This document shows positions 23,703 through 36,640 of a DNA stretch of 64,000 nt, piece after piece; the stretch's first letter is position 1; the number at the start of each line of letters is the position of its first letter. Made by a program: the position numbers and the translations under genes. Origin of the DNA: Pachypanchax playfairii (taxonomy: Eukaryota > Chordata > Actinopteri > Cyprinodontiformes > Aplocheilidae); contig SSNP01000035.1 of the NCBI GenBank assembly GCA_006937955.1, positions 2,161,137 to 2,225,136 of the forward strand. Reading direction: 5' to 3'. The notes beneath the pieces were generated by a model that saw only the letters and a program-made list of their open reading frames with translations, was not told where the DNA came from and searched no databases.

Positions 23703-24035
23703 GAGTGTGTGTGATTGGACCCAAATGTGGGCAAACAGACAGGAAACTGTGGTGTAAAAACATCCAAACCCTTTTAATGATGAAAACAAAAAGCTGACGT
23801 GGCGACAAAACAACTTACAGAAACCTGAAAACGACAAATAACACAAGTAGAATGGAGAACACAGTGAAGAGCAGTCAAACTAAAACAAAGATTAAGGCCA
23901 AACTTTGTCAAAATTCAGATGACTCGGATCATAATGACTCAAAAAACTAAAACTAAAAATCAAAGAAAAGGGGAAAAGAGTAAATGCAAACAAAATGAAA
24001 ATAGAACCTAAAAACACAACCCAGACCCCAGAATC
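23703..24035. repeat. Teleost interspersed repeat (family C), A-rich
   Basis: It begins GAGTGTGTGTGATTGGACCC, has an ACAGACAGGAAACTGTGGTG block with CATCCAAACCCTTTTAATGA, continues as a long run of ACAAA/AACTAA-rich sequence and ends near AACCCAGACCCCAGAATCC. I know this arrangement from many fish loci. Class not assigned; no coding frame. Confidence 0.6.
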
Positions 24036-24145
24036 CCATGAAGGGGGTGTCTGTTATATTCTTCAGTGTTTTGTTTAATTTTTCTTTTTCTTGTAATAGC
24101 TTTATTTGTATATCAAATGATTCTACCTTGAGATGATTTGTGATA

Positions 24146-24165
24146 AATAATAAATAAATAAATAA

Positions 24166-24206
<41 letters not shown>
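24146..24206. repeat. (AATA)n then (TA)n microsatellite
   Basis: Short AATA units pass into about 17 TA units. The minus strand reads as an Ile/Tyr/Leu repeat. Confidence 0.95.
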
Positions 24207-24209
<3 letters not shown>

Positions 24210-24537
24210 GAAATGAATGGATTGTAATAATAAAATCCATTTCCTTTTCCAGGACATAGGAAATCCATTTCCTGCTTGAACAAATGAAGTTGACCTTCTC
24301 TATTCTCTATTTCTGGTTCCTTCCTCTTTTCACAAACCAACTCTTTTTCTTTCAGCGTATTGCCATCTGTCCACTTGCTAGTTTTTATAGGTTTGGTTTC
24401 CTTCTCACCGTGTCTAACTCCCTCACTGAACCCCCAGTAAAAACCCCATGAGCATTAAAATGCAGCAGTTACAAGCAGGAATCAGGCATACATTGGTCCA
24501 CAAACTACAGTGTGTGTGTGTAATGTGTGTATTTGTA

Positions 24538-26020
24538 ACTATACTCATGAACATAGGGTATTTAATTAGAAGCAGGCAATGGTTATTTCCTCATCTCAAA
24601 TAATGCATAAAAACAAAAGACAACAAAAATGTAAATGTCTCAATAACATGTCATGTGCCCTTGAGCATCAGCTTGACAACAGTATCTTATGTTGTCGACT
24701 TACTGTCTGCTGAGACATGGCATCCCACTCTTTTTGAAGGGCCTCGGGTCATTGAGGTTCTGGGGTTCAGAGTTACGAGCCTCTACATGCTGACTCAGCT
24801 GACTCTATGGGATTCAGCCCTGGAGAAAGCACACATCACTCCATTCAAGGTACCCTATGAAAATGGTAAATGGTGTGTACTTGTAAGGCACATGTTTAAG
24901 TCAGACAACTCTCAAAGCGCTTCACACTACAGTTTGTAATTCACCAATTCACACGTTTAGTGGTGATAAACTACACACATTGCTGCCACAGCTGCTCTGG
25001 GACACACCTTGACAGAGGCGAGGCTGCCAGACACACTTCCCTCCGGGTCCTCTGATCACCACCAAACAGGCAAAGGTGAGTGAAATGTCTTGCCCAAGGA
25101 CACAATGGAAAGTGACCCTCCAGTTACTAAATGAGTTGCTCTACCTACTGAGCAACTGCAGCCATCAGCCATTCCCTAAAGATGTTACCTCAATGAGCTG
25201 GAACATCGTCGTCCATGGAGATGAAATTAGGCCCAAGTTGTTCATGCAGACTGGATTAATAATGTTAATCAGGAAGTTTGGGCGGCAGTTCTGTATTGAC
25301 TTGACACACCTGCCCAAACTGTCACAGCACCACTACCAAAGGTCATCTGGTGACAATGGTGGCTCAGTCATACTGCTCTCTTTGACATCTGCAACATCGT
25401 TAGCGTCCATCATTTCTGCTAAACATGAACAGACTTTCATCAGAGCTCTGGCGCCCACTGGTCTAGTGTAAATACTCCATGGCCCATGCAAGACAATGAG
25501 GCATGTACCTGGAGGTGAGGTCAGGTACTCTTGCAGGTCACCTAGCAGAGAGACCACACTGATGTAAATGGCTCTGAATGGTCTGACATAACACTTGGTG
25601 CTTCTCAGCTCCCTTAAATATGCCTGGAGTAGAGTGACATTCATCATCCAGTTCCACTGTTCACTCTGAAACAGTCATCAGTGTGGGACGTGGACAGATG
25701 ACGTCCACTTCTAGGTCTTTCTGTGACTCTTTCAGTCTCTTTGATCTATGTTGCAACCTGTTGATGACAATCTGTGTCACTCTGAGCTCTGTGGCCATTC
25801 CCATCTGAGAACATCCTGTTCAAATCCTCACAATGGTGAGGCACTGTACTGTTGAGCAGTTTTTAGGTGTCGTCTTGATCTCATGATGTCAAAATGTGAA
25901 CAGCATGACGAGGATGTTCAAATACCAATTCTGACTGAACCAGAAAATGTATTAGTCAGTTCATGGGTCAAACAATCTTTATGTATTTATTATTAAGCTC
26001 CTTGTTAGAGAACAGCAAGA
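24538..26020 (-). mobile_element. Decayed Tc1/mariner-type transposon
   Basis: Read on the minus strand, transposase landmarks appear in the right order: a helix-turn-helix-like stretch near 25800-25720, RPRSGRHLSTS (25685-25718), SGAVTVWAGVSSQYRT (25289-25334, matching the usual VMVWGGIS block), FISMDDDVPAH (25193-25226, where active copies have an Asp-Asn-Ala-Arg-Pro-His motif), SPGLNPIE (24803-24826, which holds the third acidic catalytic residue) and EWDAMSQQTV (24697-24730). Frames shift between the blocks and stops occur, so it is dead. A SINE splits it between the FISMDDD and LNPIE blocks. Its ends match the element at 38415-38880. Confidence 0.8.
24862..25164 (-). mobile_element. tRNA-derived SINE nested in the Tc1 relic
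   Basis: On the minus strand the head starts GGCTGCAGTTGCTCAGTAGG, a tRNA-like A box (TTGCTCAGTAGG), followed by the CCTTGGGCAAGACATTTCAC block known from fish SINEs and an end with AAGCGCTTTGAGAGTTG and CACCATTTACC. The B box is degraded. Position inside the transposase reading order shows that it inserted after the Tc1 element did. I found no clear target duplication. Confidence 0.75.
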
Positions 26021-29000
26021 TATTCATTATCTAATGATGGTATTCATTAACATTTTGTTGCTGAGAGAGCCATTTTTTTATTTTCAGATATTTGGAGGGC
26101 TTAACAACTCTTATTGAAGAATGAACTGGTGTAATATTTTGCAACAGAAATTGGTAAGACCTTAAAATGTAAAACACATGTCACTCTCAATCTGGCAAAC
26201 AGTCAGAGCAGAAACAGCAAAATCAGCAAATACAGACAACAAATGATGGTTATTTTGGCATAAAATAAGCTGTTTAGAAAAATCTGACAGGCTACAGTCA
26301 AATAAACAAAAAACATTCTTGATGGATCAAGTTGCCTTGATGTTTCTGCTGAGCACAAGTATTTTTTGACACATCCACTGCAAAGTAAAAAAAAATTCTG
26401 TTGTAATAATGATAGGAGACAATGTTGGGAGGAGCATGAGGAGGAGTAAAAGGTGTCATGAATGTTGACACTTTAACAGGCCAATGAAGCCATTAATGTT
26501 GCATATAAATGTTTTTTATTTTAACAAGGAAACATTTAGTTCATTTACTTTGTGCTCCAACAATTAACACCAATTATTTCTGGAAAAATACATTGAAAAC
26601 TACTTAAAATGCAGACGACTGACATCAAACCAAACTGGCAAAAAAAAAAAAAGACTGGTGAAGAGCATGAAATTATATCCACCTGCAGCTCTGCAGCTTG
26701 ATAGCTGCTGCAGAGAGGAAGAGAATGGGTCAAAGGTCAAGTTGCTTAGCTGACTGCTAATGAATATTTATCTGTTAAGGTTACAGTTAGCTGACACAGA
26801 TGGGCTTTTCCCAGACTCCTTAGCGTGCTTGTGTTAACTCATTACCCCCAGATGTCTTACAGCAGGAAATGCTTTAAAATCAAACCTGCCCATTAAGGGA
26901 TCATATGCAATGATTGTGAATGATCATATTAATGATGATAGTGAGGAAAAAATATATTTGGTATTTCATTTAAAATTCAAATCATTTTTATTTGTTATCG
27001 CAATGATTTTTAAGTCAGTTGTATATTTGAGGAAATATCTTTTTTATACATTAATCATGATTGTGGTGGGACATTTGATCCTTTCATTTTTCTCTTCGGT
27101 TTTGACACTAGTTGACACTATAACAGTGAAAAGCCTGTAATTCCGATGGGACAAATGACAAATATGGCTCTGACTCTGAGAATGAAGTCAACATTATCCT
27201 CACTTGCATGTGCGTAACACTCGTGTTTGATCTAGACCAGGTGGAGCTTCTGAGATCCATTTGTTGTCCACCTGCTGGTTTGCTCGAGGAGAGCAGCAAG
27301 CATAACATTCTCTGCAGACCTGAGCCTCAGACAGACTGACGCTGGCTGAGTGGTGATCAGATGCTGTTTGACTTACACTCAATGTGGAACATGTGTCTGA
27401 GGGGCTGGACTGATAGCAGGCGTTGGATGAGCTCCCATACTGCAGTTCCACAGGTGCCAGAGTTGTTCAGAGTTGTGCACAGCCTCGGGATTGTTTGAGA
27501 GAGACAGTATGATCTTTCCACACACTTTGGCGTTTTTTGAGTTCTTTTTGAGGACCTGTCAGCAAAGATCAAAGACGTCTCTTCTCTGTTGTTTTCCTGT
27601 TTCTTGGCTGACTCAGCTTGCATGGAGTCTGAGCTGCTTTTATGGAGTGTTGCTGAGCTGGGCAGCGGGTCTTAGGCCACAGTTGGATCTCTGAGATGGG
27701 TTGTTAAAAGCAACTGACAGCTCTGCTTTACAAGCTGCTATACATCAACCGGTAGACCTGCTGCAACCGTGGGAACACAGCCACATTTGTGTGTATTTGA
27801 GTGTGCATTCAGTGGAGTGTGGAGCAGAGACTGGGCCTGCTGCTGAATGATAAGGCCCGCTGACCCTGTAACCTCGAGCCCGGTGTGACGAGGTCATCTC
27901 AAATTACAGCCAACCAAATGTTCCCTGTCATCTGGCATTAAAACAGGAAGGCCTCACGCCTGGAACAGAAAGCTTTTCTTTCTCTGTGATGGATGACAAT
28001 GTCAGGACCAATCAGTTATCCAGTATACACACAGACAAATAGACATAAACTTTCTTCTGTAAAGCCCAACAGTAATTTGGGTCTTACTTATGTAACAAAC
28101 TAAGCCATGACAAAATACCTCTGTCTGATGTATAAACTGTATAAGAGGTGAAAATTAGCTCAAGGGTTAGACCATGCAAAATCTCCAAAAATCACAAATC
28201 TTAAACAGTGATTGAATGAAAACTATAGATTAGATCAAAATACCCGTTAAATCATAAAAAGCTACATTTTCATTGATCTGTTTAAACTTCAAATAATGTT
28301 TCAAATCTGAAGAATTTCAGAGCTATAGAATTAAGCAATAAAATTTCATCTGCAACCGAGCTGTATGTTTTAATGTATTTCGCTACAGGATTTTCCAAAG
28401 CAGTGGGAGGAGTAGCAAATTGAAAGTTGTGACAGAACAGGAAGCTCATTGAGGGAGGTTTCAGTTCTTATGCACTGACAGCCTTAATTACTTAAAAGCA
28501 TTTGCTTTTTTACAACTGAATTACATGCGGTACATTTACAAAAAAAAAATGTTTTAATTACTAGTTTTGCATTGTGCAACAAAAAAGGGAGTAATTTCCC
28601 TTCTTTATGATGATGTAGTGCTGTGGGATTACTTGTTCACAACAGGTTTACCATTTTCTGTTGTGGCTTAAATTGAATTGAAAAATTAATAATGAGACAT
28701 TAGAATTAGTGACTAAGAATTTTAATAGTGCTTTGAAAACAGTATATTTTAAAACTACCAGTGACAAGTTTGGATACTCATTCAGCTGAATGAGAAAGAA
28801 GTGTGTGTTAAATGAGGATAGAGAAGCACTGATAGTTATAGTTCAGAGTGAGGGTTGTGTGTATATAGAGGAGCAGATTTTCTGTGTGTGTGTGGTATTG
28901 CTTAGCCCAGCCCTGAGGTAAATATTTGAGAAGAGCAGGCACCATCAGGAGAGGATCTGTCTTTGATGGGGTGATTCTGTGCGAGGCCAAGGATGACGTA

Positions 29001-31020
29001 AGCTTTACTCAGTGGATCACAGACGGAGGGAGACAAGAGTTTTGTTTCTATCTGTTAGTTTGTGCATTTTTTTTGCATTAAATTTTGCACTATTTTGCTT
29101 GTGAAGTTTTTTTGTTTTTTTTTTCATTTTTCTGCTCATGTCCGTATTGGATTGATGCAACAGAAATGCCAAACTCTGATCTCTAGTTTGCATCCCATCA
29201 TCAAGTAGCAGAAGAGACTTTCACTCCCATGACCGGGACATTTTGTTCTTAGTCTTAATCTTTGTATCTTTTTAACTTCTTGTTCACTTTCAACTCCAAA
29301 TCTTCCTCCTCCACCTCCTCCATTCTTCTCCTCATCTTTCTCGTTTTCTCGAGTGAAGCAAGCCAAATTTTCCGGCGCCAGTGCTGCCTTTTTTATTTTC
29401 CCCACTGGAGGAGGCAGATTTATTGGCTCAGTGTTTATTTTTTTAAGCTAATTTTAACATTTTATGATTTATCTCTCAATTTCTACCTTCATAACAATGA
29501 CAGAAAGGTGAAAGGTTATCAGTTTGAACAAGCTGACTGGTGTAGATTATGTGTTTTGACCTGTTTTTGTGAGCGTGTGTGTGTGCGTGCGTGCATGCAC
29601 ATGAATGTGAGTGGGTGTGTGCATGTCTGCGCACAATCCAAGCACAGATGTTCACGAAGGCTTCAGTGTTCAGGCAGTAGTTCTCCCTCTCCCTGTGCAG
29701 GGAAAAAAAGGGAAGTGTCTAATAAAAAGGCAGCCGTATGAGGCAAAGTGAGTCACACACAAACACACGCACACACACACACACATTCACATACAAAGAG
29801 TCGGCTTCCATCGATCTCTCTGAGCTCATGAGAGAGGCAGCAAATGAGAGAAAGAGAGCAAGGCAGGAAGCAGGGAGGGAGGCTGTGCCAAGCTGGAACT
29901 GAATTCCTGCCAAGAGTCTACTTGTTTGCTCGTCTGGCTGGAGCCAGAGGCTGACCTTATTAGCTAGGAGGGCAGCCGTCTTATTAAAACACATCTGGCA
30001 CTCAGGGAGCCCAAATAGTCCTCATATTGTCTTCCTGCTTGCTCCTGACCTTGCGTTACCTAGCAGGAATGCTGACAAGGGCTTCACGCATCTGTTGAGA
30101 GTTTCACCGGGGTCTTCTCCTCCTCCCCTCCCTTCCACTTTTGCTGTCTTTACTGGCGCCTGCACGGTAGCTCTGTGGGACCTGTTTTTCTTCCTCCCCC
30201 CCTTTCCTCTTCCCTCCCACCTTTTCCACACACACAACCCCTCAACATCACCACCACTCTTTGGCGTAGTGACCTGGTACCCCCCATGCAGAGCTTTTTT
30301 TTCCTGAAACCCTTCCAGGTTTCTGTGTTGATACAGTTTTATACTTGCATTGTTTTTTTGCAGGGCTGGTCTTGTTTAAACAGCTTGTTGCTATTTTTTT
30401 TTTCAAGCGTGGATGATGCTGTGACCTTTGAGAGTTTAGAGAGCTGAGCTATTTTATATATATATTTTTTTCCCCTTTTAATAGAGAAGAGCTATAGGTG
30501 TAAATGGCTTTTATCCTGGTTGGTCAGTCCCTTGTAGGTCCACCAACAAATAAAAACCCCAAATAAATATCTGCTAACTAAGCTGTTAGCAGCTGTGTGT
30601 GAAAGTCTCTCCACACATCGCTGTTAGCTGTTGTTTCCAGTCTGTAACTTCACTGATCTCTTCTCTAGTCTGAAATAACTAGTTTAACTTTCATTGAATG
30701 TCTATTTGTTGAAGTGGATTTTGCAACATTTAAATCTGTGTCTGTTTAGATTTGGTTCATGTACTGATCTTCTAGTTTCAATGTTGAATTACATTTTCAT
30801 TTGAGTCCAAGATGCCTCCTTAACCCTGGCCCACATAAATATATGCAATACCCCTAAAGCACCACCCGACTGCTTCCATTCAAAGAGAAAAACATATCTT
30901 AGTGTTAGAAACATTTCTGGATCATCCTGACAATTTTTCTTCTGGGGTGAGTTTTTTATGAAAAATCCAATATTCTGACGTTTTAAACCACATCTTCATG
31001 CATATTATCATGTTTTATTT
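26021..31020. other. Intronic DNA, mostly without features
   Basis: No supported exon or repeat family over 5 kb apart from short homopolymers and TG/CA runs (near 29575-29625 and 29757-29785). Frames such as 29262-29741 and 30095-30307 are CT-rich and without domains. One compact block at 29890-30010 is listed separately. Confidence 0.5.
29890..30010. promoter_or_regulatory. Candidate conserved non-coding block
   Basis: A repeat-free, GC-balanced patch with CTGGCTGGAGCCAGAGG, the GATA-like TTATTAGCTAGG and TTATTAAAACACATCTGG, bordered by simple sequence. Inference from composition only. Confidence 0.2.
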
Positions 31021-31355
31021 ATCCATCCATTTTCCGCTTTTCCACTTGATCCCGCTGAGGGTCACAGGGAACTGGTGCTTATCTCCAGCAGTCACTGGAC
31101 GAGGGTATATCCTGGGCAGATGAGCCGTCCATCACAGAGCCACACACTGAGAAAACAACCCTTCACACTCACACTCAGGGCCAATTTCGAATCCTCAATT
31201 AATCTAACATGCAGGTTTTTGGCTAACTGGAAACTGGAATACCTGGTTAAAACACACATACACAGGAAGAACAAACTCCACTCACAAAGGAAAGGTACCA
31301 GGCAGGTGTCAAACCTGTGAGCGTTTTGCTCATCAACTGAACCACCATGCAGTCA
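31021..31355 (+). repeat. Percomorph interspersed repeat (family A)
   Basis: Nearly the whole landmark order is kept: ATCCATCCATTTTCCGCTTT, GGGTCACAGGGAACTGGTGC with TTATCTCCAGCAGTCACTGG, CAGATGAGCCGTCCATCACA, CAACCCTTCACACTCACACT, TAACATGCAGG, the AACAAACTCCA block and the ACCACCATGCAGTC end. No coding capacity is evident. Confidence 0.8.
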
Positions 31356-33199
31356 CCAATATCTGTTTCTCTGGATGCAAAATAAAACTATTTTCACAGA
31401 AGATTCACATCTGCCACATCTGTCTGCTGGGTGAGTCTGGACTTACTCATCTCACTCAAAAACACAATTCTTTTTTTTTACTTTTTCAAAGCACAATCCA
31501 GCCAAACTGGACATCCTGCTTTCTTTTTCATATGTGTGGGTTTCAGTGAGTGTGTTTGCAAACAGGTACATGTGAAAACTTTGCATGTGTGCATGATGCA
31601 GAACTTGTGGTTTTGCTCAGTCTCAAAACCCATCAGCTCTACTTTACTTTTCTGTCCTGCTGTAACACAGTAACCCTGCCTGATGGGGCATCATGGTCGC
31701 AGTTTACTGTTTGTCTTTCTATTCTATCTGCTTTTGCTGCACCATGCACTACTGTGATCCACCTTTTTTTTAGCTTTGTGCACATCCTATTTTTGGTGAT
31801 CCTTGATGCAAAACAAAGTAAACACTGCCACATGTCTGTATTTACTTTCCACACATGCATTGACGTGTGCTCCTTATCAATGCATTGGTGATCTGCAAAA
31901 TGTTTGTCATCTTTCACTGGCTGCCTGCGCGCAAAGGTAGTTGCTGTTCAAAAATAGCGCTGCAGCACACACACACAGAAAGAGCTGAGCCTGGCCCCTG
32001 ACATTGAGAAGGAGGGCTTAGCGACACATAAAGGTGGGATGAACAGCACTATGTTGTGTCACTTTATAGTGTGTCTTGTAAAGCGATTAGAGCTCTTGAC
32101 CACCAACTCTTTCATCCCTCCCATTTAACACACACGCACACACACACACACACACACACACTCCAGGGCCTCAGCTAAAAGCTTTGTTTTATTTGCTCCC
32201 AGGCTGTTAGTGAATTTTATTGCCTCCAAATTTTTTTATGCTTATCTCAGCTGCTGTGTACACTCCACAGAACACATGCACCATGTGGAGCCATACCCCC
32301 CCGAGCATTAGGGAAAGTAAGTGAAAGACATAAAGTACAGAGAGAGACAGATAGAGATAGTAGACCGGACAAACTCTGCATCCTCTGGGTGGATTCCTGA
32401 CATTCCTTTACTTCCCTGTGCACTACAAAGAAACCCATTCGGAAAGCCACATCACAGCTCTTGCCATGTCACACGCACACACCTACACACGCAGACACAC
32501 ACTTAAAGTAGTCTTTTCTATCAAAATATGGTCATACAGTTTCAGAGAAGATCCAGTTTCTGAGGTGATGGCAGTTAATCTAAACAGGCAGAGTAAATAG
32601 ATCATTGTTCTCCTTACTGTAGCGTGTGCATGTGAACACGTGTGCCACAGCACCTTCCTCTGAAAGAATAAATAAAAACCCTTTCTCTTTTTTGCTCTGT
32701 GGTTTTACTGTTGTCTCCTTTTGAAGGGCAGAAAATATATTGTCTTTCATATTGTTCCTATCTGTCTATTTTAATTTAGTTTTAGTTTCACATTCCCTCC
32801 TCCTTTTATTCTACAACCAGATTCACCTGTTTAGGTTTATGAGGTAGTTTTAAAATTCAAAATGTCTGTTTTTAGTATATGGTGAAAAATCAGAAAGAAT
32901 GCAAAAAAAAAAAAAAACTGTGAGGGAGCACATGCTTCATCAGCGGACATTTTTTATCATATTAATTCAGGCAGTGCAGGAACTTATCTAAACTGCAAAC
33001 TGATTATGCCTCTATGGCTTTAAAGGAAATTCATGTGTGTTTTCTGTGTATGGTGGCCAGGTCCTTAGCATGGGAACAGCTGTTCAGAGCAACGCTGGCC
33101 ACACACACATGTTTCTGATTAGCACTTGGTGACTCCCCCCCCCCACCCCTTCTCCTCTTCATCCTTCATCCTGGCCTCTCTGCTCACCTCCCTCCTTTT

Positions 33200-33275
33200 C
33201 AGCAGGGGCCGCGGCATGCTGGCGGCACCAATAATTTTAATGCCTAGTCTAAGTCAGCCAGAAGCACATGCATGC
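33200..33275. promoter_or_regulatory. Candidate conserved non-coding block
   Basis: A short patch with GGGCCGCGGCATGCTGGCGG immediately followed by AT-rich CAATAATTTTAATGCC. Such a switch is seen in developmental enhancers, but this is inference only. Confidence 0.2.
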
Positions 33276-34882
33276 GTGTGTGCGTGTGTTTGTGTGTGCG
33301 TGCACACAGCCGAAGACACACAGCAGTGCATAGCCACAGAGTCTTGCCAAGAGGGGGAGCACAAAGCTCTCAAGCCTTGATCTGCTCTTTTCCTTTTTCC
33401 TTCCTTTCTGATTCTCTTTCTGTTTAACCCTGACCTTCCTCTTTCCCTCCTCCTCTTCCTCACCTTTCTCCTGCACAGATGTTCTACCTTAACAAGTTCA
33501 GATCTGACCTGTGGGGTCTTCATGTATTGTACTACTGTGCACTAATCCCCTTGTAAAAGCTATATGTTGCAGTTGCCTTTTCTCAGTAGATATTTTAGCC
33601 ATAAGTCTGAATCAACCAATTCAGTAACTAGGAACAGCTCAATCCTTCTGTCTGCCTGCTGTGTAGCGATTCTGATAACCAGGGGGCATGTCTTTTATGG
33701 GAAATTCCTCATGGAGTAGATAAAAGAAAGTTTGTAACATATGAGAATGCACTCGACAAAAAGGGTGAAAATGTTGAGGAAGGGATGGAAAATGAAACTA
33801 TTCTGAGTCTTCATGTACACGAGACTCCAAAAACAGTAGTGAATAGAAAGTACCTATGATGACTCATAGATCTGTTTCCATTTATAATGCAGTCCTGTTT
33901 CTGTGATTTAATTGAAAAAAATCCAAAACATTTTACACAATCTGAGTGAAGTCAGTGTTAAGTATAACATTTAATGTGTTCAGATAATAAAAGGTTTCAT
34001 TTATGAAGTCAAATTAATTGGTTTCATGACCAGATATATATGTTGATGTCAAATCAGCTGAATTAAAACCAGTGCAGTTGCAATTAATAGTTGACGTCAG
34101 GGTTTTTCCCTAATGTTTGAGGTTTTAGAAATGTGTTTTGAATCTTGATGCTTTTTTTCTATCAGATCTTTCATCTGTGTCTTCTTTCTGTCTCTGGCCT
34201 GAATTTTAGTGCTTTCCGAGAGAAAGTGCCACATGAAATCAAAGAATAGATTTCAAAGCTTGTGACTAATTCTCAATATAAAAACCTGAAGACATCTATC
34301 TGATTTGTTCCAAATAAATCTGGATGGATTCTCTGTTCAGTTTCTTGCTGCTATAGATATGTTTACAATCAATTATTATAATTTTTTTAATGCTTATTGT
34401 TGCTCAATAATTGTTTTTGTTATTTTTTTCACCCTAGCTAATTATCAGTTTCATCAATGTACATAACCATCATGTATGTACAGCATCCTCTTCTTCTACA
34501 TGTATGTAATTATTTTATTATCCACTAGATGGAGGCAGTGCTCTGCTTGAAAGATGTTAAAGGTATAAACTAAAGGTTTATAGCAAACTTCATATAATTG
34601 TCTGATCTTGTGTGTCTCTGTTTATGTTTATATTTGCAATTATTGGTTTGAAACTCCTTGTGCAAAAGTTTCAATCACCCTGTAATGCTTAGAAAATGTG
34701 TGCAGAAAAATGTGGACATAGAGCAGCTGTTTGAACGCTTTGTATGGTAATGGTAGTTTTCTGTGTGTGTGTGTTGTGTGCATTTGTATAAATGCGTGCG
34801 GTGTGTTGTGTCATCACTTGGGCTCTGTTGTGGTAGACTCTCGGCTCCACACACCAGGCAAGTCTGTAATTACTCAGACCAA

Positions 34883-34883
34883 T

Positions 34884-34923
<40 letters not shown>

Positions 34924-34940
34924 ACACACACACACACACA
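34883..34940. repeat. (CA)n microsatellite
   Basis: About 29 CA units with one TA interruption near 34920. Confidence 0.97.
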
Positions 34941-35675
34941 AACTCAAAGCTTGTCTGCGGTCTTTGCTTTCTACCAACTCTCCTTTTCTCTTCCTCCTTC
35001 GTTCCCAGAGTCGTCCCGGCTCTGGTTTGGCCATGACATCTGTCTCCTGTGTTTTGGAATGTATTGATACTTTTAGCCAATTTGCTCATATGCTTTACAT
35101 GTAACACCCCCCACCAACACCACTACCCCCCCTCTCCTCCCCCCCACACACACAGGCATCATAATGGCCTCACTGAAGAACTTGATCCAGAATAAGCCAA
35201 TTACTTACAATTCTGCTTAAACAGTAAGTAAACACATACCAGACAGGTTTTAAAGTTGTCCTGTCAGCACTTAGTTCTGTGTGTGTTTAAAACAGCTGTT
35301 AGTCCAGTTCAGACACACCTGGGCCTGCAGATGTTCCCCGCAGCCTGTTGGAACTCTGACTTCCTGAACCTCATTTGAACACATACAGAACTCTTTTGGC
35401 CCCAGATCCCTTCTTTTACTACAAACACCAACATCCAGTCCAACATCAAACAGTTGTGTCAGCAGAGTGTGTGCTTACTTGTGTATCTCTTGTTTGTTTG
35501 TTTGTTTTATATGGGTGTGTGGTTGTATGTTTATGTGTGCGTGTGTTTGCTATTATCTTTTGCGTGTAAATGTTTCTGTATTGTTTCTGCCAGCATTCAT
35601 CTGGGCTGAGCCACATCTCTGACCAGTTTTAGAGGCTGCCTATCTCTGCTCACACAGGCCTGATTTAGACAAGGG

Positions 35676-35677
<2 letters not shown>

Positions 35678-35720
<43 letters not shown>
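35678..35720. repeat. (CA)n microsatellite
   Basis: About 21 uninterrupted CA units. Confidence 0.97.
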
Positions 35721-35722
<2 letters not shown>

Positions 35723-36481
35723 GCAGCTAAAGTATTAATACAAAACCACATAAAGTGCATGCACACATCCATGCGCTCTACATCGATCTATTATCCTTTT
35801 TTCCTATCTTTCTCTTGCTCTCCTGCTTTCACACACACACACATGATGATCACACACAGAACACATTTCCACTCCCAGGGTGGCTAAACTAGATTAGTGT
35901 GTATAAAGGCTTATAATCCCTGCTGCCTCCCCAGCAGGCAAAGAGGAGCCTGTCCTCCAAATTAGGTTGGCCTCTCTGATGATGAGTGGCTGCCAGCAAG
36001 GATCCACTGTATTCGTGTTTATGTGAGTCTGTGTGTGTATTTTGTTTTTTGCGTATGTGTTGTAAAGCATGTGATTGTAGCTTTAACACCATGCTTAAGT
36101 AGACATTTGCTAAACGGATGAGATGAGCGATATCTGTGTTTTGTTACTAAGGTTCATATTTGTTTAAGTTGCTAAATATCACATTACACAAGCTGACAGT
36201 TGAATGTGCAAAACAGGAGCAGTTGAAGCTTAACAGCAGGTTTTGCTTATAGGGCGTGTCATGATGCAGTGTCCTCCAGCTTAGCCCGTGACATTTGGTT
36301 TCAATGCAAATGTGAAGAAAGTATTGTAAATCATAGACCAAGTTTGTAATAAATATTGTTAGCCACTCCTTTTCTCTTAAGCTCTTTCTGCAGTCAGAAA
36401 CTGTGTCATCACATGCTGAGAATCTGACTTACTTCTGTGTGAACATTCTCTCCCATTTTGTCTACACATGTATTTCTGTTC

Positions 36482-36640
36482 AGTGATGCAGGGAGCTGGT
36501 GTCTGAGGTCAGAGTACCAGAGTCCTAACTTAATTTGCATGTTTTTGGTCTGTGGGAGGAAACTGGAGTACCCAGAGGAAATGAGCATGTATGCATGAAG
36601 AGAGCGTATGAACTCATATAAACTTCATGTGGAAAGGCCT
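36482..36640 (+). repeat. Fragment of repeat family A (right half)
   Basis: It retains GCAGGGAGCTGGTGTCTGAG, then TTTGCATGTTTTTGGTCTGT, GGGAGGAAACTGGAGTACCC and a degraded AGAGCGTATGAACTC. The middle is deleted, so this is an old, internally rearranged copy. Confidence 0.65.

Larger units (their letters stand above)
31356..36481. other. Intronic DNA with microsatellites
   Basis: Holds (CA)n at about 32131-32161, a long (CA)n at 34883-34940 with one CATA break, (CA)n at 35678-35720, an A-homopolymer near 32904 and a C-run near 33138. No exon or coding domain seen; the open frames at the CA arrays are artefacts of simple sequence. Confidence 0.6.

Noticed and set aside
25128..25164. Possible tRNA gene on minus
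   Set aside because: Only the A box is kept and no cloverleaf can be drawn. The continuing sequence is that of a fish SINE, so it is a SINE head.
34689..35107. Cys/Val and Thr/His repeat frames on both strands
   Set aside because: Products of the (CA)n array at 34883-34940.
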